A stretch of DNA of 51,521 nucleotides from Alkalibacterium sp. AK22 (GCF_000585255.1 NZ_JANL01000041.1:1-51521), one strand, 5' to 3'. Shown: positions 24,513 to 35,285, numbered from the stretch's first letter. Made by a program: numbers and translations. The notes: a model not told the origin generated them from the sequence alone.

Positions 24513-26936
24513 TTATTTGCGTTTTTTACCGGATTTCTTTGTTTTCCTGCGTCCTTTTTTCCGGTTTTTGGTCTGGCTGTCATCCGACTTGTTTCTGCGC
24601 TTAAAGCGCCCTTTTTGGTCCTGGCTCTGACTGCCCGCTTTTTCCTTTTTGCCGTCCTTGCCTTTTTTACGGTCTACCGTACGTTTACGGAAACGTCCTT
24701 TTTTGGACTTTTTAGCGTCGCCCTTCTGTTTGACGGTTTCCTGAGACTCATCCGGAACCAGCTCAAAATCAATCTTGTAGTTATCTGTATCGGCCCCGAT
24801 CACCTTGATTGTGACGGTCTGGCCGATGCGGAAGATCTTACCTGTGCGTCGACCCACTAGCAGCAGATCTCGTTCAATGAATTCATAGTAATCATCGTTC
24901 AGGTTCGACATATGGATCAGGCCTTCAACTGAATTGTCAAGCTGGACAAACATACCAAAGTTGGTTACCGAAGTTACAACACCTTCGAAAGTTTCACCCA
25001 GTTTGCTCAGCATGTACTCTGTTTTCTTTAGTTCGTCTGTCTCACGTTCTGCATCTACGGCCCGTCTTTCCGTAACGGAACTGTGCTCGGCAATATCCGG
25101 CAACTTAGCTGCCCATCGGTTGACTGCTTTTTGAGAGCTGTCCACTTCGGTATAGTAGTGGATTAGACGATGCAGAATCAGGTCAGGATACCGTCTGATC
25201 GGGGACGTGAAGTGTGAATAAAAGTCGGCCGCTAGACCGTAGTGTCCAATCGGTTCCACATCATACTTGGCCTGCTGCATTGATCTGAGCAGCAGCATAC
25301 TGATGACGCCCTCTTCCGGTTTTCCTTTAACCTTGTTCAAAATATCCTGAAGCAGAAGCGGACTGATTGTATCCTTGGTCCCTTTGACCTCAATTCCAAA
25401 ACTTGAGACAAATTCAATGAACCGCTGCATCTTGCCTTCATCCGGCCGGTCATGAATCCGGTAAAGGATCGGCAGGCGGCGCGTTGCAAAGTGCTCGGAT
25501 ACTGTTTCATTGGCTTCGAGCATGAAGGATTCAATCAGGCGCTCTCCGACTCCACGCTCTCTCAGAAGAATATCTACAGGCATGCCCTGTGGATCGACTT
25601 CGATTTTCGCTTCTCTTGTATCAAAGTCGATTGATCCTCTTTGTTCTCTTCTTTTTTCAAGAATATGGTGCAGCTCTTCCATCTGTTCCAGCATGTCAGT
25701 GATTTCGCTGTACTCTTCTCTGACCTCTTCGTCCTTGTCCATCAGGATCTGATTGACTGCTGCATAAGTCATGCGGTGGTGTGAATTGATGATGCTCGGA
25801 CTGATTGTATAGTCCACTACGTTACCGCTTCGGTCGATTTCCATTTCACAGGACAGAGTCAGTCGGTCCACGTGCGGATGAAGCGAGCAGATACCGTTTG
25901 ACAGCCTCTGAGGCAGCATCGGAATAACCCGGTCGGTCAGGTAAACACTGGTTCCGCGCTCCAGGGCTTCTTGGTCCATGGCACTGTCTTCTGTCACATA
26001 GTGACTGACATCGGCAATATGCACACCCAAGTAGTAGTTTCCGTTATCCAACTTCTTGACCTGAACGGCATCATCTAAGTCTTTCGCATCGGCTCCGTCA
26101 ATCGTGATGATCATTTCATCTCGGAAATCCTTGCGTCCTTTTGTCTCTTCTTCGGCAATTGTGTCCGGCACCGCGTCCGCTTCCTGGATCACGGCTTCCG
26201 GGAATTCTGTCGGGATATCATATTTGTGAACAATCGTCAGGATTTCGATTCCCGGTTCGTCCTTGTGTCCGATGGTATTTGTCACGATTCCCTTGAGGTC
26301 AGTCCCTGCTTGCGTATCATTGTACTGGGTCAACTCGACCTGTACGATACTGCCGGCTGCCGGGCGGATACCTTTTGCTTCAATCTTGACCAGTACATTC
26401 GGCAGTTTCTGATTATGGGGCGTGATAAAGCCGTAAAGATTCATTTCTTCCACTTCATCATCCGTGTAAGGCTGAAATTCACCAAACACAACCGTCGTCC
26501 CGCGTTCAAGAATTTCAATGACTCTGCCGGCTGGGCCTTTGTCCTGGCTCGGGATGGATTCCTGTGTCACTTCTACTTTGACCAGATCACCATTTAAAGC
26601 TGATCGGGTCTCAGTGGGCGGAATAAAAATATCTGATTCATATTCGTCGATCGATACAAAGCCGAAGCCTCTTTCGTTTCCGCTGAAGCGTCCCTGCATG
26701 GCCGTTGATCCACCGGTCAGCTTAAATTTTCCGCTTGGCAGCAGGACCATTTTTTCTTCTCTTTCCAGCTGGGCGATGGCCTTGACCATCTCTTTAAACG
26801 CTTTGGAACCTGATCTGCCGAGCCCCTTGCTGATGTCGCTGACTTCTACCGCCTGACCTTCCTGTTCTTCCATAAACTGGATGATCTGTTTTTTCAATAT
26901 GCCTTTTTCTTTTTCCATGTCTTTCTCAGAACTCAT
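24513..26936 (-). CDS. rnr: Ribonuclease R
   Basis: An 807-residue 3'-5' exoribonuclease of the RNase II/RNB family, which degrades structured RNA and the non-stop mRNAs released by trans-translation. An N-terminal winged-helix (RNase B OB/HTH) region and cold-shock domains (about 75-235) are followed by the RNB catalytic domain with [12 protein letters not shown] near 278-290 holding the metal-binding Asp residues. An S1 domain covers roughly 635-715, and the C-terminal 90 residues are a Lys/Arg-rich tail that in RNase R contacts the tmRNA-SmpB complex. The ATG directly follows the est stop codon (TAAATG) with no gap, so translation is coupled. Confidence 0.96.
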   Translation of the reverse strand: MSSEKDMEKEKGILKKQIIQFMEEQEGQAVEVSDISKGLGRSGSKAFKEMVKAIAQLEREEKMVLLPSGKFKLTGGSTAMQGRFSGNERGFGFVSIDEYESDIFIPPTETRSALNGDLVKVEVTQESIPSQDKGPAGRVIEILERGTTVVFGEFQPYTDDEVEEMNLYGFITPHNQKLPNVLVKIEAKGIRPAAGSIVQVELTQYNDTQAGTDLKGIVTNTIGHKDEPGIEILTIVHKYDIPTEFPEAVIQEADAVPDTIAEEETKGRKDFRDEMIITIDGADAKDLDDAVQVKKLDNGNYYLGVHIADVSHYVTEDSAMDQEALERGTSVYLTDRVIPMLPQRLSNGICSLHPHVDRLTLSCEMEIDRSGNVVDYTISPSIINSHHRMTYAAVNQILMDKDEEVREEYSEITDMLEQMEELHHILEKRREQRGSIDFDTREAKIEVDPQGMPVDILLRERGVGERLIESFMLEANETVSEHFATRRLPILYRIHDRPDEGKMQRFIEFVSSFGIEVKGTKDTISPLLLQDILNKVKGKPEEGVISMLLLRSMQQAKYDVEPIGHYGLAADFYSHFTSPIRRYPDLILHRLIHYYTEVDSSQKAVNRWAAKLPDIAEHSSVTERRAVDAERETDELKKTEYMLSKLGETFEGVVTSVTNFGMFVQLDNSVEGLIHMSNLNDDYYEFIERDLLLVGRRTGKIFRIGQTVTIKVIGADTDNYKIDFELVPDESQETVKQKGDAKKSKKGRFRKRTVDRKKGKDGKKEKAGSQSQDQKGRFKRRNKSDDSQTKNRKKGRRKTKKSGKKRK

Positions 26937-27677
26937 TTAAACACTCCATTCTAGGCTTGACAGGTAAGCCAGCACATCCTGCTGCAACTCTTTACCTATC
27001 TTGCCGGTTGTGAGAACGTGCGGACCTTCTTCATAGTAGTGAAAATCGACCTGCGCGTTCGTCAGTTTTTCTTTAAATTTCTTGCCAGACTGTTCATTTA
27101 TCATATTGTCTTTGCCACCCTGGGCAATAAACACTTTTTTCTTTAAGCCACTGTAGTCTTCTTCCATCCTCGCTACATGACGATTGACCCCTTTAAGAAT
27201 CGCATTGACCTTTTGACGGGCTTCCGGTTCGATTCGCTCCCGTTCGTCCTGGTCCAGACCCGCTTTTTCTTTCATATTGTTATACCAGACCATAAAATGG
27301 CCGGCGACACTGGTTTCGTATTCAGAAACGACTGGAGAGGCAAAGATGCCTCCACCCAGTACTTCTTCATTTAAGAGGAGATCAGTAGCGACCACTCCTC
27401 CGAGGGACAAACCTAAAGCCGCAACCTGCTCATAGCCTTTTCCCTTTAAAAAAGCTAGTGCTTCCTTACCGTCCTGGACCCAGTCTTCAACTGAATAATC
27501 GAACAGATCATCCGGGTCAGTGGTTCCATGACCAGAAAAAACTGGTGCATATACTGTATAGCCTTCTCTCTCCAGAGCCCGCCCTAAGCTCAGCATATCT
27601 TTAGGATTACTGGTGAAGGCATGAAACAATAGAACCGCCTTCTTTCCTTTTTGATAAAACAGTGATTGATCTTTCAT
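26937..27677 (-). CDS. est: Carboxylesterase (Est30/YvaK family)
   Basis: A 246-residue alpha/beta hydrolase of the Est30 type, which hydrolyses short-chain esters in the cytoplasm. LLFHAFTSNP carries the oxyanion-hole region, GLSLGG places the nucleophile at Ser91, and the C-terminal GPHVLT supplies the catalytic His. The start at 27677 is chosen because AAAGGGGAT precedes it; the open frame has an earlier ATG nine codons upstream without support. It sits between secG and rnr as in Bacillus, where this gene order is conserved although the link in function is unclear. Its stop codon abuts the rnr ATG. Confidence 0.9.
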   Translation of the reverse strand: MKDQSLFYQKGKKAVLLFHAFTSNPKDMLSLGRALEREGYTVYAPVFSGHGTTDPDDLFDYSVEDWVQDGKEALAFLKGKGYEQVAALGLSLGGVVATDLLLNEEVLGGGIFASPVVSEYETSVAGHFMVWYNNMKEKAGLDQDERERIEPEARQKVNAILKGVNRHVARMEEDYSGLKKKVFIAQGGKDNMINEQSGKKFKEKLTNAQVDFHYYEEGPHVLTTGKIGKELQQDVLAYLSSLEWSV

Positions 27678-27763
27678 ATTATCCCCTTTCAGTCTCTTCT
27701 TCATTCTACCTTAATTTATCCGCTTTTTGTACCGAAATACAACTCCCAAACCTCACAGGCAAT

Positions 27764-27842
27764 AAAAAAGTACCCCTATTTCCAAGCACAATAAGCCCGG
27801 AGCTTATTGCGACAAGAGAGAACAGGAGTACTAAGATCAGCT
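27764..27842 (-). terminator. secG terminator or attenuator
   Basis: On the minus strand AGTACTCCT pairs with AGGGGTACT, an inner GCAATAAGC pairs with GCTTATTGtGC around TCCGG, and six T follow. It lies between secG and est, so secG has its own end and the downstream genes may be attenuated or have a separate promoter. Confidence 0.8.
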
Positions 27843-27851
27843 TGAGTTTAA

Positions 27852-28082
27852 TTAAAAGAATCGGGTCAACAGGAAAGAGAGAACAAAGAACAGGATCAGG
27901 CTGACCACCGTTGTCTTGATCAGCACGGCTTCAAAGCCTCTTGCTTTTTGTTTTCCAAATAATTGACTCGCTCCGCCCATAAAGGCATTGGATGCACTTT
28001 GCGTTTTTGTTGGCTGCATGGCAATAACAATGATAATGAATATAGAAAGTATAAGCATAACCGTTAACAAAATTTCATACAT
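27852..28082 (-). CDS. secG: Preprotein translocase subunit SecG
   Basis: A 76-residue inner-membrane subunit of the SecYEG channel that assists SecA-driven protein export. Two hydrophobic helices lie at about 4-22 and 52-73, joined by a loop with the family's NAFMGGASQLFG motif. The open frame runs further upstream, but AGGAGG sits before the ATG at 28082, and the resulting length is typical of SecG. It heads the secG-est-rnr-smpB cluster. Confidence 0.94.
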   Translation of the reverse strand: MYEILLTVMLILSIFIIIVIAMQPTKTQSASNAFMGGASQLFGKQKARGFEAVLIKTTVVSLILFFVLSFLLTRFF

Positions 28083-28294
28083 TAAGAACGTACCTCCTTC
28101 TGACAAATCTCCTATTTTATAATATACCATAAGCAAATCAGTATTTCCAGTCCGGATTGACCCATGATTCACTGGTGAGACATCCGCCTGGTTCATTCAT
28201 CACTGAACCTGATTCAAGTACTCTCTGTTGATCATTTTTCGCAATCTTCTGCTTACACTTTACTTATGTGAAAGCCAGTATATCCCATAATTAA

Positions 28295-28328
28295 AACAGC
28301 ACTGGAGAAAGTATACTCCGGTGCTGTT
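28295..28328 (-). terminator. Terminator of the potassium uptake operon
   Basis: On the minus strand AACAGCACcGGAG pairs with CTCCaGTGCTGTT around a short loop and is followed by TTAATT. It lies 15 bp past the trkH stop codon. Confidence 0.75.
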
Positions 28329-28343
28329 CCTATAGCAATAGAT

Positions 28344-29819
28344 TTACTGGGTCGCCTCTCGCAGTTTGTAACGAACAGAAGCTGCTCCAGAGTATATACC
28401 GATCAGAACAATAAAGATTTCCAGTCGACCAAGGATCATGCCGATCATTTGAACAATCAGTGTTCCCCCATCGGTTGTCGGGCCAGTTAAGCCAATCGAC
28501 AGGCCGACCGTTCCCAGTGATGAGGCGAATTCAAACATCGATTCCGTTAGACTCGCGCCTGAAGTCCAGGTAATCAGCAGTCCACCAGTAGTCAGAATCA
28601 TCAGATACAAGGCAATAAAGCCGATTGTATCTGAAATCAGGTCCGTGTCGATCGAGCGTTTGCCTTGGGCAGTGCCGTAGTATGACAGGCTGACTTTACG
28701 CTGGCTGGACAATCGCTTGTAGATATTGAAACCAAGAATGCGAATCATAAGGTACACCCGTGTCAACTTCAGTCCACCGGCTGTTGATCCCAGTCCACCT
28801 CCGATGATCATCATGACAATCATAATTCCAATACTTCCTGCGGGCCAGTTTTCATATCCCATCGTTGAATACCCTGTCGTTGAAAGAGCGGACACAATAT
28901 TAAAAAGCGAATGGCGGATACTATCACCTAGGCTCAAGTACATCCCCTGGAATAGAGAAATAGAAATGATCGGAACAAAAATCAGCAGGAGAATCCCAAG
29001 AAAACGAAGCTCACTGACCTTGAAGATTCGGTCGAATTTCCGCTTGGTCAGTAGCATCAGCACCGCAAAATTGGTTGTTCCGATAATCATCAGAACAATG
29101 GTGAACGCCTCAATGGCAGGACTGTCAAAAGCTCCTATACTGTCTGCTCGAGTCGAAAATCCTCCTGTAGACAAAGCGGACATCGTATGCAGCAGACTGT
29201 CAAAAAACGGCATCCCCAGGACAATGTAGATCAAAGTCCCTATAACCAGAAACAGGCTGTATATCTGGAATATAACCTGTGCTGTTTTCTTGATGTTGGG
29301 CATTAGACGGTCCGGGTGTCCTTCGGCATTGTATAAACTCATGGAGTCTTTTCCCTGAATAATCATGATCATCATCATGATGAATCCAAGCCCCCCACAA
29401 AACTGCATGAAGCTGCGGTAAAAGAGAAAAGTCGGTGAAGTCTGTGTGACATCCATAACTGAAAGGCCTGTCGTTGTCCAGCCACTGACTGATTCGTAAA
29501 GACCCTGCAAAAAGGTCAGCTGTCCTGAAAGCACAAAGGGAAAAGCTCCCAGCAGAAAGCCGTAAAACCACGCAAACAGTACCGTCAGGCTTCCGTCCTG
29601 TGAATTATACTGAAACTGGATTTCATCATTTTTATGCCTGAACAGGATACCCACTATCAGTCCCAAGGCAATCGAAACAAAGGATGGTACCAGGAAGGCT
29701 CCGAGATAGACTGTGTCATCAGGGTAAAAGGGTACCATGACTACAGGAACCGCAAGGAGACCTCCAATCAAAATCATCAGCTTTCCGATATTGTGTAGTT
29801 CTTTAAATTTAGTTTTCAT
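28344..29819 (-). CDS. trkH: TrkH/KtrB-family potassium channel subunit
   Basis: A 491-residue polytopic membrane protein of the TrkH/KtrB family that imports potassium. Four pore-loop repeats are visible with the filter glycines: GWTTTGLS, ALSTGGFS, ALSTTGYS and SLGTVGLS. The length is nearer to TrkH than to KtrB. The start at 29819 lies one base after the TAA of the upstream TrkA-like gene, with AGGTG at spacing 9; an ATG three codons earlier overlaps that site. It is the last gene of the TPR-trkA-trkA-trkH operon, and the gating TrkA-type proteins are encoded just upstream. Confidence 0.9.
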   Translation of the reverse strand: MKTKFKELHNIGKLMILIGGLLAVPVVMVPFYPDDTVYLGAFLVPSFVSIALGLIVGILFRHKNDEIQFQYNSQDGSLTVLFAWFYGFLLGAFPFVLSGQLTFLQGLYESVSGWTTTGLSVMDVTQTSPTFLFYRSFMQFCGGLGFIMMMIMIIQGKDSMSLYNAEGHPDRLMPNIKKTAQVIFQIYSLFLVIGTLIYIVLGMPFFDSLLHTMSALSTGGFSTRADSIGAFDSPAIEAFTIVLMIIGTTNFAVLMLLTKRKFDRIFKVSELRFLGILLLIFVPIISISLFQGMYLSLGDSIRHSLFNIVSALSTTGYSTMGYENWPAGSIGIMIVMMIIGGGLGSTAGGLKLTRVYLMIRILGFNIYKRLSSQRKVSLSYYGTAQGKRSIDTDLISDTIGFIALYLMILTTGGLLITWTSGASLTESMFEFASSLGTVGLSIGLTGPTTDGGTLIVQMIGMILGRLEIFIVLIGIYSGAASVRYKLREATQ

Positions 29820-29820
29820 T

Positions 29821-30492
29821 TTACTCATCACCTATCAGTTGTTTTGTAGCCTGTTCCTGATGGTCAGATGAAATCAGGATCAGCTCATCTCCTGACTGAA
29901 TGCGTGTGTCTCCTCTTGGGACTAGACCTTTTCCTTCACGGATGATGCAGCCGATAATTACATCTGTCGGCAAGTCGATTTCCATCAGCTTTTTGCCAAC
30001 GGTCTCAGCTGATTCCGGAATTACTACTTCAGTTATACTAATGCGTCCTGCTCCTGCAGGGATAACTGTCGTGATCTGATCAAGCAAGGCCTGCTGTTCG
30101 ATGATATTGGTTATCGCATTGATTGCTGACACAACTGAATCGACTCCCATACTGTAAAAGAAATCCACTTTTTTAGGATCATCAATCAGTGTCACTGTTT
30201 TATTGACATGAAACTTTTTTTTGCACAGTTCACATATGACCAGGTTGATTTCATCTTTCTGGGTCAAAGCGATTGCTATATCCACCGTATGCACTTTGGC
30301 TTCTTCAAGTATATACGGCTTGGTCCCGTCTCCAAATATTACTCCCAGCCGGTTGATTTCCGCCAGCTTCTGGCAGTGCTGGTAGTTTTTATTGACTGCA
30401 GTAACCTGATACCCTTTTTTGATCAGTGAATTACTTAAGGCTAGGGTCTTGTTGTATCCTCCTATGAGTAATATATGCTTTTTCATCGTCAT
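29821..30492 (-). CDS. TrkA-like potassium uptake regulator with RCK_N and RCK_C domains
   Basis: A 223-residue cytosolic gating subunit. The N-terminal Rossmann (TrkA_N/RCK_N) domain begins HILLIGGYNKTLALS; this departs from the usual GxGxxG nucleotide motif, so NAD(H) or ATP binding may be altered. The RCK_C domain (about 140-220) is complete (VPRGDTRIQSGDELILISS). The start at 30492 has AAAGGAGAG upstream. The next gene, trkH, follows one base after the stop codon. Together with the 140-residue RCK_N-only protein it may form a hetero-ring on TrkH. Confidence 0.87.
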   Translation of the reverse strand: MTMKKHILLIGGYNKTLALSNSLIKKGYQVTAVNKNYQHCQKLAEINRLGVIFGDGTKPYILEEAKVHTVDIAIALTQKDEINLVICELCKKKFHVNKTVTLIDDPKKVDFFYSMGVDSVVSAINAITNIIEQQALLDQITTVIPAGAGRISITEVVIPESAETVGKKLMEIDLPTDVIIGCIIREGKGLVPRGDTRIQSGDELILISSDHQEQATKQLIGDE

Positions 30493-30505
30493 TCTCTCTC
30501 CTTTT

Positions 30506-30928
30506 TTATGCCTGCAGCAGGCGGTTAATTTCATTGACTGACAGAATCGCTGGGTAGATCAGGTCGATATGGAACCCTTCATAGACGCTTTTCCGGTCTG
30601 GATCATATAGTCTTGAAATGACTTTCTGCTTATCGAACAACTTGGAAGCCATCTGGGAAATCATAATATTTACATTGTCATCGTTTGTCACCACAATAAC
30701 GGTCTTGGCCTTTTTTATTTGAGCTTCATTCAGTACATTTAAATTGGTCGCATCTCCAATTACTGTTAATCCCCCAAAAGAAGGTGACAATTTCCTAAAG
30801 GATGACTTGTCTTTGTCCACGACAATAACATTTCCCCCTTGTTCTGAGAGATCATTAGCCAGGCTAGCACCCAGGCGTCCCGAACCAATAATTAATGTAT
30901 ATTCTTTTTCACTGCTAAATAACTTCAT
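30506..30928 (-). CDS. Short TrkA-like protein, RCK_N domain only
   Basis: A 140-residue protein made of a single TrkA_N domain. It has an intact dinucleotide motif, IIGSGRLGASLA, near residues 12-23, and the usual VVDKD acidic residue after the second strand. It ends after about 140 residues without an RCK_C domain, which KtrA/TrkA proteins normally have. The ATG at 30928 follows AGGAGGAGAG; an in-frame start seven codons earlier has no support. It lies 13 bp before the second TrkA-like gene, whose nucleotide motif is degenerate, so nucleotide sensing and RCK_C functions may be split between the two. Confidence 0.86.
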   Translation of the reverse strand: MKLFSSEKEYTLIIGSGRLGASLANDLSEQGGNVIVVDKDKSSFRKLSPSFGGLTVIGDATNLNVLNEAQIKKAKTVIVVTNDDNVNIMISQMASKLFDKQKVISRLYDPDRKSVYEGFHIDLIYPAILSVNEINRLLQA

Positions 30929-30945
30929 AACGCTCTCCTCCTGTT

Positions 30946-31257
30946 TCACTTAAATGAATATCTCTGGCTATTATTGCTCAGGTCCCCATTCCGGTAAAGA
31001 TTCTCTCTGGCCGGACGATAGCCCGGTTCCAGTGCAATCGCCGCCCGGTAATGTTTCATTGCTTCTGCTTTCATTCCTTTTGCTTCTAACAGAACCCCTA
31101 GAAGATTATGCGGCTCGGCAGCATGCGGATATTGTCCGACAGCCAGGGTAGCTCGTTCCAGACAAAGCTCATACTGCTTGTCTTTGAATAAGCGCTCTAC
31201 CTCCTTACAAAGAGTGTTCAGCTGATGCTTCTCATCATGACCAACCAGTGACTTCAT
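30946..31257 (-). CDS. Small TPR-repeat protein
   Basis: A 103-residue soluble protein with about two tetratricopeptide repeats. The segment AEPHNLLGVLLEAKGMKAEA followed by MKHYRAAIALEPGYRPAREN has the spacing and Ala/Gly/Pro pattern of TPR helices. It probably serves as a protein-protein adaptor, but no partner is evident beyond its position as first gene of the potassium uptake operon. GAGGAGGGAAG precedes the ATG. It is directly downstream of the putative regulator-controlled promoter. Confidence 0.75.
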   Translation of the reverse strand: MKSLVGHDEKHQLNTLCKEVERLFKDKQYELCLERATLAVGQYPHAAEPHNLLGVLLEAKGMKAEAMKHYRAAIALEPGYRPARENLYRNGDLSNNSQRYSFK

Positions 31258-31287
31258 GTTCTTCCCTCCTCAATCTGTTCTTCTCTA

Positions 31288-31358
31288 TATATAGAGCATA
31301 CTCCAGGACCTGTGAGGATGGTGTGAGCCATAGACAGTGGATGTGAGGATGGTGTGAG
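31288..31358 (-). promoter_or_regulatory. Promoter with four direct-repeat half-sites for a response regulator
   Basis: Four TGTGAG half-sites (CTCACA on the minus strand) lie at 31311-31316, 31322-31327, 31342-31347 and 31353-31358. Each pair has an 11-bp period, which is the layout bound by OmpR/PhoB-family dimers, and the full 17-mer TGTGAGGATGGTGTGAG is repeated at a distance of 31 bp. The promoter-proximal CTCACA sits exactly 17 bp from a -10 candidate TATATA (31288-31293), in place of a normal -35. This predicts activation of the TPR-trkA-trkA-trkH operon, most simply by the adjacent KdpE-like regulator. Confidence 0.65.
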
Positions 31359-31400
31359 GAAGGGACAATCATGCGTGACAGGTCTCAGATTTTTTCGTAA

Positions 31401-31480
31401 AAAAAAAGACCCCACAAGAGAAACGCTACCAAAGTCGGACCGGAGTGCCTGGACTTAAAATAGCGTTTCTCTTGTGGGGT
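31401..31480 (-). terminator. Long perfect hairpin terminator of the two-component operon
   Basis: A 20-bp perfect inverted repeat (31409-31428 with 31461-31480; ACCCCACAAGAGAAACGCTA on the plus strand) with a 32-base loop is followed on the minus strand by a C and a long T-run. The loop can form a further AAGTC/GACTT stem. It separates the response regulator gene from the potassium operon promoter. Confidence 0.88.
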
Positions 31481-31489
31481 GATGCTCTT

Positions 31490-32188
31490 CTAATCTTCAA
31501 CCAGCCTGTAACCTACCCCTATTTCAGTGATAATGTATCGAGGCTGAGCAGGATTATCTTCTATTTTTCTTCTGAGTCCGGCCATCATGGTTCTTAGAGC
31601 CTGCGTATCTTCGCCATAAGCGGTTCCCCAGACATGACTGATAATGAAACTTGCTGTCAGTACTTTTCCGATATTCTTAAAGAATAAAGACAGGAGCTTG
31701 TATTCCATTGGTGTTGTGTGAATGATTTCCCCGGCCAGAGTGACGACTCTTTTGTCGAAGTCAATCGTCAAGTCTCCAACAGTGACAACCGGCTTGTTCT
31801 GCTCAGAAGCGGTTCTGAAATAATGACGAAAGGCTACACGTATCCTGGCCAGCAGCTCTGTAGCAGAAAAGGGCTTAGTCAAATAGTCATCAGCACCCAA
31901 ATCGAGCGCGTGCGCTTTTTCCTTGTCCTGGTCACGGGCGGACACAATAATGACAGGAATATCTGACCACTCTCTCAATTTTTCAATAACCTTCAATCCA
32001 TCAAAATCCGGCAGGCCCAGATCCAGGATTACCAGATCAATCTGCTCAGATACCAAGATATTCAAGGCTCCTTGAGCATTGCCTGTAGAGTGAAAATTGA
32101 ACGCTTCTTTTTTTAATGTGTAGCAAAGAAAATTCCTGATTTGAGGATCATCTTCAACAATGAGGACCGTTTCATTCAGCTTTCCCAT
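31490..32188 (-). CDS. KdpE-like response regulator (OmpR/PhoB family)
   Basis: A 232-residue response regulator. The receiver domain has the acidic pocket VEDD, phospho-acceptor Asp56 (VILDLGLP) and the switch Lys (YLTKPF); the C-terminal winged helix (MEYKLLSLFFKNIGKVLT to YRLVED) is of the OmpR/PhoB class. The sequence is KdpE-like. The ATG at 32188 is preferred because GGAAGGTG lies upstream; an earlier GTG overlaps that site. The start overlaps the 3' end of the kinase gene, so the pair is coupled. No kdpFABC genes are in the window; the likely target is the neighbouring Trk-type operon. Confidence 0.92.
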   Translation of the reverse strand: MGKLNETVLIVEDDPQIRNFLCYTLKKEAFNFHSTGNAQGALNILVSEQIDLVILDLGLPDFDGLKVIEKLREWSDIPVIIVSARDQDKEKAHALDLGADDYLTKPFSATELLARIRVAFRHYFRTASEQNKPVVTVGDLTIDFDKRVVTLAGEIIHTTPMEYKLLSLFFKNIGKVLTASFIISHVWGTAYGEDTQALRTMMAGLRRKIEDNPAQPRYIITEIGVGYRLVED

Positions 32189-33704
32189 TAGGTTCACCTT
32201 CCAGAGGGAGTGTAAAAATCAGTTCAGCTCCCTTATCTTTTTTGTTCCGTGCTTCAATTTGACCACCGTGGGCTTTGATGACCGAATCACAAATGGCCAA
32301 GCCAAGCCCTGTGCGGTTATAGGCATCAGCATGTTTTGAGCTGGACGTATAAAAAGGCTGAAAGATATTCTCCAGATCATTTTCGTCTATGCCCTGCCCC
32401 TGATCGCTGATCGATACAGTGACTTCTTTGGCCTCTGAATCTTTTTGTACCTCTATATCAACAGGTGCAGCCGATGGATTATGCTTGATAGCATTTTCAA
32501 GCAGATTGATAAACACCTGCATGATCAGTTTACTGTCCATAGGAATAAGGATGAGCTCATTAGGCATGCTCACTGTAATCCGCTGATTGGGAGAACGCTT
32601 TTTGATTTGTCTGACCGCTTCGTCAATAATTTCCTCTAAAGCTTCTTTCTCTTTTTTCAAAATCAGTCTGCCATCCTGAAGCTTGGTCAAGCTAAGCACA
32701 TTTTCAACCAGCGAATGAAGCCAGATGGCATCGTTATTGATGGCTTCCATCATGCTATAGCGGCTATCCTCGGAATCTGTCATCTCCTTTAGCATTTCCG
32801 ATGTAGCCATGATCCCCGACAGTGGTGTGCGCAAATCATGGGAAATCCCCCTTAATAAATTTCCCCGGTGTCTTTCCTGAGTGGTTTCCTCCCTGGATTT
32901 CAGTCTTTCTTCAGCCAAGTAAACTCTTTCCATAGCCAAGGCGGTATTTTCAATCATAGACAATAACAGTCGCTTGTGCGTATGGTCCAGTGCTCTAGCA
33001 TTTTCTGTAGGAATTCTCATGACGCCCAGAATATGGTCTTGTCCATATATAGGCCAATCATGAAAGTCTTCAGAACTGGCATCATATCCATTTCGCAAAT
33101 TGAGTATTTGATCTTTCAACTCCTGTGGTTCTTTCAGCTCTATTTTCACTTGCTTGTTTGCACCAACTTCCTGCAAGAAAAACGGTGCCGGCTCACCCTT
33201 ATGGTCAAACGGCACACAAGCGGCTTGGCAATCTAAAACTTCACTAATTATATGAATGGATATACTGATAATCTGGCTAATATCCACAGCGTCTGTGAGA
33301 CGACTAGTCAGACTGTACAGGGCTTTAGCCTCTTTCTCTCTTTCTTCCGCATGCTGCTTGTTCTGATTGGTACGGATCGTTAATGCACTGGTGATCACAG
33401 CTGTCGTCACCATAACGCCAAAAGTGATAAAGTAGCTCGGATTGTCTACAGTCAGTGTGTAGTACGGAACCGTAAAGAGATAATTGAACAGTAGGGTCGC
33501 AGTAATACTGGCTGTAATACCATAGGCATATCCAAGGGTGAACCGGGAAATGAGGATCACAGAAAACAGATAAATAATCACAATATTCGTTTCAGGAAAC
33601 CCTATTAAATCAAAAAGAATACCAACTACCGAAGCACTTCCAAGAAAGAAGACCATCAGCATTAGTGCACGGAGCCACTGTTTACGCTCTACAGTTTCTA
33701 TCAT
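32172..33704 (-). CDS. KdpD-like sensor histidine kinase lacking the KdpD N-terminal domain
   Basis: A 510-residue membrane kinase. It starts with a DUF4118-type four-helix membrane region (about 10-110) as in KdpD, followed by a GAF-like linker (about 130-265), the HisKA dimerisation domain with His289 (GISHDLRTPLSG), and an ATPase domain with N box NLLENAIKHNP, DQGQGID and GLGLAI. Full KdpD proteins carry an extra 400-residue N-terminal KdpD/UspA part that is absent here. GGAGG lies before the ATG. It forms an operon with the KdpE-like regulator and probably senses potassium or osmotic state. Confidence 0.91.
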   Translation of the reverse strand: MIETVERKQWLRALMLMVFFLGSASVVGILFDLIGFPETNIVIIYLFSVILISRFTLGYAYGITASITATLLFNYLFTVPYYTLTVDNPSYFITFGVMVTTAVITSALTIRTNQNKQHAEEREKEAKALYSLTSRLTDAVDISQIISISIHIISEVLDCQAACVPFDHKGEPAPFFLQEVGANKQVKIELKEPQELKDQILNLRNGYDASSEDFHDWPIYGQDHILGVMRIPTENARALDHTHKRLLLSMIENTALAMERVYLAEERLKSREETTQERHRGNLLRGISHDLRTPLSGIMATSEMLKEMTDSEDSRYSMMEAINNDAIWLHSLVENVLSLTKLQDGRLILKKEKEALEEIIDEAVRQIKKRSPNQRITVSMPNELILIPMDSKLIMQVFINLLENAIKHNPSAAPVDIEVQKDSEAKEVTVSISDQGQGIDENDLENIFQPFYTSSSKHADAYNRTGLGLAICDSVIKAHGGQIEARNKKDKGAELIFTLPLEGEPNGKAE

Positions 33705-33811
33705 ATTTTAACCTCCAGAATATATGCCTGATCTTATTTTCATTTTATAGGAGAGTGTCTTGAAAAGATAGCCTCATTTCATCGAGCCTTCTAACCAGAT
33801 ACTGTCTAAAC

Positions 33812-33855
33812 TAAAAAAAAAAGCCCCGCAGGCCATACGAATGGCTTGCGGGGCT
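33812..33855 (-). terminator. eno (glycolytic operon) terminator
   Basis: On the minus strand AGCCCCGCAaGCCA pairs with TGGCcTGCGGGGCT around TTCGTA, followed by a run of ten T. It lies about 40 bp after the eno stop codon and is very strong. Confidence 0.95.
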
Positions 33856-33891
33856 CAGAGAACCGATCAAAATCAGTTCACCTTATTGTGC

Positions 33892-35235
<1,344 letters not shown>

Positions 35236-35285
35236 TTAGGGTTAGTTTATTTTAATCGTTCCTTAAATGGAACAGTTTAAAATCA

